Positions 58,472 through 64,000 of a stretch of DNA of 64,000 bases are shown here, in pieces. Below the pieces are notes generated by a model. That model had not been told where the DNA came from and did not search any database. It worked only from the letters and a program-made list of their open reading frames with translations. Source of the stretch: Taibaiella sp. KBW10 (GTDB lineage Bacteria; Bacteroidota; Bacteroidia; Chitinophagales; Chitinophagaceae); the NCBI RefSeq assembly GCF_003852495.1, contig NZ_QAJI01000005.1, forward strand, positions 1 to 64,000, in the 5' to 3' direction. The position numbers and the translations under genes were made by a program. Position 1 is the first letter of the stretch. Each line of letters begins with the position of its first letter.

Positions 58472-59257
58472 ATGAATCTCGATTTAACACATAAAAGAGC
58501 CCTGGTAGGGGGCAGTACTCAAGGTATCGGTTTAGCAATTGCGACTGAATTGGCCTTATTAGGTGCGAGCTGCACGCTGATTGCCCGTAATGAAGCCAGC
58601 CTTAAAACGGCAGTAGCGACTTTAGATCAGTCTAAAGGACAAGTACATGAATACCTCGTTGCCGATTACAGTGATTATAAAAATGTAGCCGCAGTAGTGA
58701 CGGCTTATGTGGCACAAAAACCGGTACATATCCTCATCAATAACAGTGGCGGACCCGCTGCCGGCCCTATTGTTGATGCACAACCGGAAGCATTCCTAGC
58801 TACGTTCCAGCAACACCTGATCTGTAACCAACTCCTGACCCAGGCCGTATTACCTTCTATGAAAAAAGAGGCTTATGGGCGGATTGTAAATGTGATTTCT
58901 ACTTCTGTAAAAATACCCTTAAAGAACCTGGGTGTTTCTAATACCATTCGGGGAGCGGTGGCTTCCTGGGCAAAAACCATGAGCAATGAGCTGGCTCCTT
59001 TTGGCATTACGGTCAATAATGTATTGCCTGGCGCTACGGCGACAGCAAGGCTCTCGGGCATCATTGATAATAAGGTATCTAAAACAGGTACCGATAAGGC
59101 TGAGGTGACCCAGGAAATGATTTCGGAGATTCCGATGAAGCGTTTTGGGCAACCCGAAGAAATTGCATCGCTCGCGGCTTATTTATGCTCCCCTGCAGCG
59201 GCTTACCTTACCGGCGTAAGTATCCCGGTAGATGGCGGCAGAACGGGTAGTTTATAA
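58472..59257 (+). CDS. SDR-fold protein lacking the YxxxK catalytic motif
   Basis: 261 aa Rossmann fold. The cofactor motif is GGSTQGIGLAIATELALLGA (residues 8-27; normal is TGxxxGIG), and NNSGGPAAGP sits at about 90 in place of NNAG. At the active site the family reads SxxxxYxxxK, whereas here VISTSVKIPLKNLGVSNTIRG has no Tyr, and the expected Lys aligns with Arg. This resembles the BKR-like SDR subgroup that lacks the complete tetrad. The C-terminal PEEIASLAAYLCSPAAAYLT and VDGGRTGSL are standard. It may bind NAD(P) without oxidoreductase activity, or use other residues. Confidence 0.85.
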   Translation: MNLDLTHKRALVGGSTQGIGLAIATELALLGASCTLIARNEASLKTAVATLDQSKGQVHEYLVADYSDYKNVAAVVTAYVAQKPVHILINNSGGPAAGPIVDAQPEAFLATFQQHLICNQLLTQAVLPSMKKEAYGRIVNVISTSVKIPLKNLGVSNTIRGAVASWAKTMSNELAPFGITVNNVLPGATATARLSGIIDNKVSKTGTDKAEVTQEMISEIPMKRFGQPEEIASLAAYLCSPAAAYLTGVSIPVDGGRTGSL

Positions 59258-59285
59258 ATAGATACCTACCCACACGACAATAAAA

Positions 59286-59322
59286 AACAACAAAGGCGGC
59301 CTATGATGCCGCCTTTGTTGTT
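59286..59322. terminator. Bidirectional terminator between the SDR and CHU_C genes
   Basis: AACAACAAAGGCGGC (59286-59300) pairs perfectly with 59308-59322 around a 7-base loop. It lies between convergent genes. Confidence 0.9.
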
Positions 59323-59338
59323 CTGATAAACATAATCC

Positions 59339-60391
59339 CTATCTTATTAAAACCAAATCTCCTCTAAAAACCTTCACACTGCCATCCAGTAACCGTAGAC
59401 GAATACTGTAAAAATAAGTACCCATCTCTGCCGGCTGTCCTTTATATTGACCATCCCATCCATCGGTGCCATTGATCGTCTCAAAAACGACCTGACCCCA
59501 GCGGTTGATGATCCTGAATTCTTCTACCCCCTGGTAACCGACATTTGCAATCCTGAACACATCATTTTTACCATCTCCGTTTGGGGTAAAAGCATTGGGT
59601 ATTTTCATCCCATCGATTACAGTTACACGAGCGGTAGCGGTATCACGGCAACCGTATTCATTAATCCCAATCAGGGTATATTGTACCGACTCCTGCGGAT
59701 AAGCCACAGGATTGCCAATCAATTTATCGCTCAGCCAGGAGGCATCGGTCCATAAATAGTATAAGGCGCCTTCTGCCTTGTAATACACCGGCTGTCTTGC
59801 GGTGATGGTGGTATCTTCCGGGCTGATACGCAATACCGGTTTGGGACTTAAGCGTACCCGAAGCGAATCACTCCCCCAACAGCCACTGGACACATCCTGC
59901 GCGGTAAAAATGAATTGCTGTGTCTGATCAATATGACCCGATGCGAGACTGGTATCGCTGCGTTCCAGAAGGTTTGCAGGAGACCAGGAATAGTTGTAAG
60001 CTCCGGCATACAGTAACTTGGCCTCTACAGTGAAGCTTCCGTCGCAGGTCGCGGTGTCTTGCAACGCAGGGCTGACGACTACGGGCTTTTGTACCAGCAT
60101 ACTGCGGCTAATCGACTGGCCATTTACGGTATACACGAGCACACATTGGTAAGGAAATACGGTAACCCCTTGTGCCGCTTTAACCGGGTTGAAATACCAT
60201 CGTCCTTCTTTCAGCATGATGCCACATCCGGAAAAGGTACCACCAGCAGGCTGCCCCGATAGCTGATAATCGGTATCGGCATAACAATATCTTCCTATTA
60301 TCGCACTTCCATCCGCATTGGTTATGGTTAAGGTCTGCCCATAACCGATCGTACTGACCCATAGCAATCCTAAAAACAACAACAGCCTCAT
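59339..60391 (-). CDS. Secreted protein with T9SS type B (CHU_C) sorting domain
   Basis: 350 aa. Signal peptide MRLLLFLGLLWVSTIGYG, then two or three Ig/PKD-like modules (FTVEAKLLYAGAYNYSWSPA; PEDTTITARQPVYYKAEGA), and a type B sorting domain in the last 90 residues: KIPNAFTPNGDGKNDVFRIA, EEFRIINRWGQVVFET, TDGWDGQYKGQPAEMGTYFY, and the end FRGDLVLIR. The protein is compact, and almost all of it is Ig-like, so it may be a surface adhesin or scaffold. The similar cargo at 19745 shares the tail but not the body. 83 bp upstream is the end of the SBBP-like gene. Confidence 0.88.
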   Translation of the reverse strand: MRLLLFLGLLWVSTIGYGQTLTITNADGSAIIGRYCYADTDYQLSGQPAGGTFSGCGIMLKEGRWYFNPVKAAQGVTVFPYQCVLVYTVNGQSISRSMLVQKPVVVSPALQDTATCDGSFTVEAKLLYAGAYNYSWSPANLLERSDTSLASGHIDQTQQFIFTAQDVSSGCWGSDSLRVRLSPKPVLRISPEDTTITARQPVYYKAEGALYYLWTDASWLSDKLIGNPVAYPQESVQYTLIGINEYGCRDTATARVTVIDGMKIPNAFTPNGDGKNDVFRIANVGYQGVEEFRIINRWGQVVFETINGTDGWDGQYKGQPAEMGTYFYSIRLRLLDGSVKVFRGDLVLIR

Positions 60392-60474
60392 AGTACAAAC
60401 ATCTTTAGGGTTTTGAATTTATTATAAGGCACAAGGGATCCGGGCGAAAACCCGAATCCTGATGCCGCTCGTTC

Positions 60475-62682
60475 CTATTTTTTAATCACTTTTTCCACCT
60501 TAATCAGGCCACCCTCTTTATCCAATATTTTCAGGAAGTATATACCCGGAACGACAGTAGCCAGATTGACCTTTTTTTGATTTTTTGTATGGATCATCAC
60601 CCTGCCCTCTACGCTGGTCAGCACCGTTTGCACGGCAACCGGGCTTTCGATATAAAGCATATCTACGGCAGGATTAGGATAGATCTTGATTTGAGTGGCC
60701 ACCCCATATACATCTTTCAAAGAAGTTACATTGGTTACGGCATACACTTCTGATGTATCAGAACATCCTTCTGGAGTAGTGACGACCACTTTGTAATTAC
60801 CATTACGGGAAACGGTATAGGTACTTTGTGTCGCGCCGATGATCACTGTATCATTTAACAACCACTGATAACTTTGATAAGCGCTGGTTACCCCAAGCTC
60901 AAAATTATTAACCGTGATAAAAGGTTCCAGTATGTTATTTACGGTCAGGTCAAGATTAACCACACTATCACAACCTCCGGCACTCCAATAGTGACGATAG
61001 TATTGTCCGCTTTGGGTGTAGGTGACACCATCCAAAACATACTCATTACAAGCACTAATGGTGAGGTTGGTGGTAGAAGTATCTACACAGGTATATTTGG
61101 CCGCGAAATAGTTTATACTTCTGCTCGGCGCCACGATATGACCCGCAGTACTTAAAGGGTCTATATTAAACGGATTGGTTCTGAACATACCGGCAGTATA
61201 CAGGTTGTTAGAAGCATCTACATAAACGACATTCGCATTAAGGCGCTCTGAACTGATCAGCGGGCTTACACTGCCAAAACGCATGGTCCAGTCTATGGCA
61301 CCCGCACTCTTATATTTGCGCACAAATGCGTGGGTATATGTCTGAAAAGTAACACCCGCAGCATTAAATCTTCCTTCTACCGTACCGGATACATAAACAT
61401 TCCCGAACGCATCTAAAGTTAATTTTGCAGGATCGTAGGTCAGGTCGGTCGGCTGATTCAGGTTCACTACATTTTCCCATACCAGGTTTCCGGATTGATT
61501 ATACTTAGCTACATAAGCACCGCTGCTTTGTATATAGCTGTTAGTGTATATTCCGTTATCATGTATTCTTATAGAATCCTGAAAAGAACCGATGACGACT
61601 ACATTACGATTGGTATCTACCTGTACATCGCTGGCGATACTTCTTTTTGATTCAAAAACATGTGCCCACAAAGCTGTTCCGTTTGTATCGTACCGGGCCA
61701 CAAAAGAGTTGTAGGCCAGGCTTCCGATATTCAGCGGATGCACCATGTATGGTGTATTGTTATCAAAGCTCAAATCGAATGTATCGCTGATATAACCTGT
61801 TGCATAGATATGGCCATCATTGTCAGGAATCATTTTAAAACGCATCATATTCCCGATATTGTTGCCTTTTGTAAATTGCATTTTTTCCAAAGAACCATCT
61901 TCCTTATCTAAACGAAACCACATACCCGGGTTTCTTGGAACAGTATTACTAAATGTTTTGAGGTAATTGGCTCCTGTAGGATCAAAGACCAAACTGTCTC
62001 CCGCCTGCGCTTCCATCACAAAACCGGATACATAGAGTTTGCCGTTTTTGTCCATCTCCAGATTATTAAGGTTGATGTCTGCAGCACGATTGTAGATCGA
62101 TACAAAAGGCGTTACATTTTTAGTCATGTGTTTGGCCCACTCCAGTTCCCCCTCTTTGTTTAATTTCACGACGAAAGCATCTTTTGCGATCACCAGTGTA
62201 TTGTCTTTTGCTTCTAATAAATGTGTGCCGGCACCCGGATCTACGTCAATTGTACCGGGAAAAGAACCCGCCACATAGATATTAGCACTATCATCGATCA
62301 CCATACCTGCAGCACCCGGTGCATTATACACGTGATTGAGTTTATAGATTTTTTTATCAAATTTTTTCATCCAGACGAGATTAGAATCTTTATCCATTTT
62401 GGTAATGACAAATTCATACTGGCCCGAACCCGAGGTCAGTTGTTCTCCCCTTATCAAAAGCTGTGGCGATACGCCACCAACCAGCATGCTGTCTGCAAAC
62501 AATCCGAATGAATAAATATTGCCCTGTTTATCGGTTCTGATATGTCGGATATCAAAGCTACCCTGCGTTCTGCGGGCACTGTGTTGCACATTCCAATCAA
62601 ATTCCTGTTGCTGCGCCATCAGGTTTAGCGGAAAAAGTGCCGTAAAGAGCAGGCACAGCAGGAGTACACTAATTTTTTGCAT
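60475..62682 (-). CDS. Secreted beta-propeller-like protein with T9SS type A sorting domain
   Basis: 735 aa from the ATG at 62682; 21 upstream codons are open without a signal. Signal peptide KISVLLLCLLFTALFPLNLMAQ. Residues about 30-500 contain repeated motifs of SBBP/beta-propeller type: GNIYSFGLFAD, DSNLVWMKKFDKK, NIYVAGSFPGTIDVDPGAGT, ATGYISDTFDLS, GNVYVSGTVEGRFN, NLYTAGMFRTNPFNIDP. An Ig-like part follows (CDSVVNLDLTVNN). The last 75 residues are a type A tail: KIYPNPAVDMLYIESPVAVQ, VPGIYFLKILDKEGGLIKVE, KVIKK. Exported by the T9SS; ligand unknown. Confidence 0.88.
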   Translation of the reverse strand: MQKISVLLLCLLFTALFPLNLMAQQQEFDWNVQHSARRTQGSFDIRHIRTDKQGNIYSFGLFADSMLVGGVSPQLLIRGEQLTSGSGQYEFVITKMDKDSNLVWMKKFDKKIYKLNHVYNAPGAAGMVIDDSANIYVAGSFPGTIDVDPGAGTHLLEAKDNTLVIAKDAFVVKLNKEGELEWAKHMTKNVTPFVSIYNRAADINLNNLEMDKNGKLYVSGFVMEAQAGDSLVFDPTGANYLKTFSNTVPRNPGMWFRLDKEDGSLEKMQFTKGNNIGNMMRFKMIPDNDGHIYATGYISDTFDLSFDNNTPYMVHPLNIGSLAYNSFVARYDTNGTALWAHVFESKRSIASDVQVDTNRNVVVIGSFQDSIRIHDNGIYTNSYIQSSGAYVAKYNQSGNLVWENVVNLNQPTDLTYDPAKLTLDAFGNVYVSGTVEGRFNAAGVTFQTYTHAFVRKYKSAGAIDWTMRFGSVSPLISSERLNANVVYVDASNNLYTAGMFRTNPFNIDPLSTAGHIVAPSRSINYFAAKYTCVDTSTTNLTISACNEYVLDGVTYTQSGQYYRHYWSAGGCDSVVNLDLTVNNILEPFITVNNFELGVTSAYQSYQWLLNDTVIIGATQSTYTVSRNGNYKVVVTTPEGCSDTSEVYAVTNVTSLKDVYGVATQIKIYPNPAVDMLYIESPVAVQTVLTSVEGRVMIHTKNQKKVNLATVVPGIYFLKILDKEGGLIKVEKVIKK

Positions 62683-62758
62683 ATAATGAATTAAAGATGT
62701 TGAGAAAATGACCCTTAAAGAGTCTCTTAATTGCTCACCGCACAAAGTGGTGTTATCG

Positions 62759-62766
62759 CAAAATTA
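62759..62766 (-). promoter_or_regulatory. -7 element for the SBBP/T9SS gene
   Basis: On the minus strand this reads TAATTTTG (TAnnTTTG), 77 bp upstream of the preferred start. Confidence 0.45.
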
Positions 62767-62796
62767 ATGTAGGCATACAGCATTTAAATGCGCAAC

Positions 62797-62820
62797 TCTA
62801 CTCTAAAATAATAGAGTAGA
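62797..62820. repeat. Inverted repeat in the divergent promoter region
   Basis: TCTACTCTA (62797-62805) pairs with TAGAGTAGA (62812-62820), 6-base centre. It lies between two divergent promoters and could be an operator (inference). Confidence 0.4.
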
Positions 62821-62900
62821 ACTACTTGTTTTCATTTTTTATTATATGTTCTTTTTTGAAAAAAAGACGGTGAAATGACAATCTTCGTTTTTCGTATTTT

Positions 62901-62908
62901 TAATTTTG
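62901..62908 (+). promoter_or_regulatory. -7 element for the TPR gene
   Basis: TAATTTTG matches TAnnTTTG, 49 bp before the start at 62957. In the leader, CGAAAAC (62916-62922) can pair with GTTTTCG (62929-62935). Confidence 0.5.
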
Positions 62909-62956
62909 TACCTTCCGAAAACATAAGGGTTTTCGCCAGAAGGGCAGGTAAGTACT

Positions 62957-64000
62957 ATGAGCAGATTCTTTTTTAGATGTTATTTATTGATCGTGTTATT
63001 CGTAACGAGCCATCATGTGTTTGCACAAAGCGAGGGCAACCCTACGCTTGTGTCTACCCTTGACACCGCGGGCATAACCAGGGCAATAACTGCAGGAAAG
63101 AACAGTAATCATATTGATAGTGCACTCCAAATCCTTAGCTATGCCTACAACAGCAGTAGGGCACTTCATTTTGAAAAAGGAATGCTTGTATCCGGTATAG
63201 AACTGGGCTTGGCTTATGCCCGGAAAGGACAATATGATATCGCCCTGCGCAAACTGGAACAGGCTTTGTTATTGGCAGAAAAGTATCCCGCATATTTAGG
63301 TATTGTACATAACCGGATCGGAAATGTATACAATTACCAATCTGATTTTGAGAAGGCTGCCTATTATTATCAACAGGCCGCATTGCTCTCGGAAAAACAC
63401 TCTGCTAGTGTCATGCCCGCCAGCTACGCTTACAGCAACCTCGCGACCATTATGGCGCAACAAAAACAATATCACAAAGCCGTTTATTATATTGATAAAG
63501 CTATTATCTATGCCCGGCAACAAAAGGACTTGCCCCTGTTGGCGACACTTCTTTTGAATAAAGCGGTCAACTTAAATAACCAAGAACAAAGGGTTGCGGC
63601 ACTTATTATTTTGGATACCGCCGCTCAAATCGCCAGGAGCACGCATAATATGAGCCTATTGTTTACCATTCTGATCAATGCCGGTAGCATCAATCTCTAT
63701 CTTGAAAAAGCCCCTACTGCATTGCAAAAGCTAAAGGAGGCGGAACAAATTTCGGCCAAACAAGATGTGAGCCTTTTTGAGCAGGTATCTTTATATGGCA
63801 TCATAGGAGATACCTACCTGCAATTAAAAGCATATGACCAGGCTAAGGCTTATCTTGATCTCGCCTGGGAACATGCAGAAACCATTCCCAAAGAGAAGAT
63901 GTTTTTACTGGCCAAAAAGTCGGAGCTGGCGCATGCGCTCGGCAATGACCAACAAGCCTACCGCCTGTCGCAGGAGTACCACAGATTTAAAGACAGCCTG
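62957..64000 (+). CDS. TPR-repeat protein with signal peptide, cut by the right edge
   Basis: Open for 348 codons from ATG 62957 to the window end without a stop. Signal peptide SRFFFRCYLLIVLFVTSHHVFAQ. Repeating 34-residue-like units follow: GIELGLAYARKGQYDIALRK, GIVHNRIGNVYNYQSDFEKA, YSNLATIMAQQKQYHKAVYY, YGIIGDTYLQLKAYDQAKAY, each with the A-helix/B-helix TPR pattern (about six to seven repeats). In this phylum such N-termini often precede a transmembrane helix and a histidine kinase or LuxR-type regulator; that part lies outside the window, so the class is inferred only. Confidence 0.85.
   Translation, partial: MSRFFFRCYLLIVLFVTSHHVFAQSEGNPTLVSTLDTAGITRAITAGKNSNHIDSALQILSYAYNSSRALHFEKGMLVSGIELGLAYARKGQYDIALRKLEQALLLAEKYPAYLGIVHNRIGNVYNYQSDFEKAAYYYQQAALLSEKHSASVMPASYAYSNLATIMAQQKQYHKAVYYIDKAIIYARQQKDLPLLATLLLNKAVNLNNQEQRVAALIILDTAAQIARSTHNMSLLFTILINAGSINLYLEKAPTALQKLKEAEQISAKQDVSLFEQVSLYGIIGDTYLQLKAYDQAKAYLDLAWEHAETIPKEKMFLLAKKSELAHALGNDQQAYRLSQEYHRFKDSL

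Noticed and set aside
1-64000. tRNA, rRNA, CRISPR arrays and prophage genes
   Set aside because: I looked for clover-leaf 3' ends, regularly spaced identical repeats and phage structural genes and saw none. A covariance-model search would be needed to exclude small RNA genes fully.

Overview
The window comes from a member of the Bacteroidota, most likely near the Chitinophagales/Sphingobacteriales (inference; no rRNA gene is present). Evidence: the gliding/type IX secretion core gldK-gldL-gldM-gldN plus gldF; cargo proteins ending in type A or type B T9SS sorting domains; a fused ccoN-ccoO gene; and many genes preceded by the Bacteroidota -7 promoter motif TAnnTTTG. No tRNA, rRNA, CRISPR array, transposase or phage gene was seen. 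This is core chromosome rather than a mobile island.

Layout. 1-1.8 kb: tail of a T9SS cargo gene, a secreted FN3/GEVED protein and a cupin. 1.9-6.1 kb (minus strand): accessory genes of an aa3-type oxidase (ctaB, two subunit III genes, subunit IV, SCO1, DUF420) without subunits I and II. 6.1-9.8 kb: iscA/iscS-type genes, methylmalonyl-CoA epimerase, an HU-like protein behind an array of GATTAAC repeats, and recA. 10-14.7 kb (minus): gldKLMN. 15-22.6 kb: thioredoxin-domain protein, histidine kinase, asd, a type B T9SS cargo and an M48 protease. 22.6-32.4 kb: the cbb3 oxidase locus (hemerythrin-like protein, ccoI, ccoS, ccoNO, ccoQ, ccoP, ccoG, ccoH, TauE/SafE-like). ccoS and ccoQ are short genes recovered by direct translation. 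32.5-52.6 kb: mainly housekeeping genes (SpmAB-like, nadE, kynA, tatD, tcdA, asnS, hemJ, M28 peptidase, flavin reductase, hemW, hflX, pdxJ). 52.6-55.2 kb: a hairpin-rich intergenic region with a good promoter, a decayed barrel remnant and three tandem outer-membrane barrel paralogues. 55.3-59.3 kb: gldF, rsgA, GNAT, holA, SDR. 59.3-64 kb: two T9SS-exported proteins and a TPR protein cut by the window edge.

How the genes fit together. Two terminal-oxidase systems are present. The cbb3 locus carries two palindromes of the form TGAY-AAAA-RTCA, one before each of its two transcription units. Both centres lie exactly 51.5 bp upstream of the first base of a TAnnTTTG element, and neither promoter has a visible -33 box. 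This looks like a paired activator site for an FNR/CRP-family regulator and is the best regulatory finding here. The second notable finding is the barrel cluster: upstream of its first intact gene lies what appears to be the C-terminal strand and 3' junction of a lost fourth copy, read in frame after a TAG stop from a 31-codon ORF.
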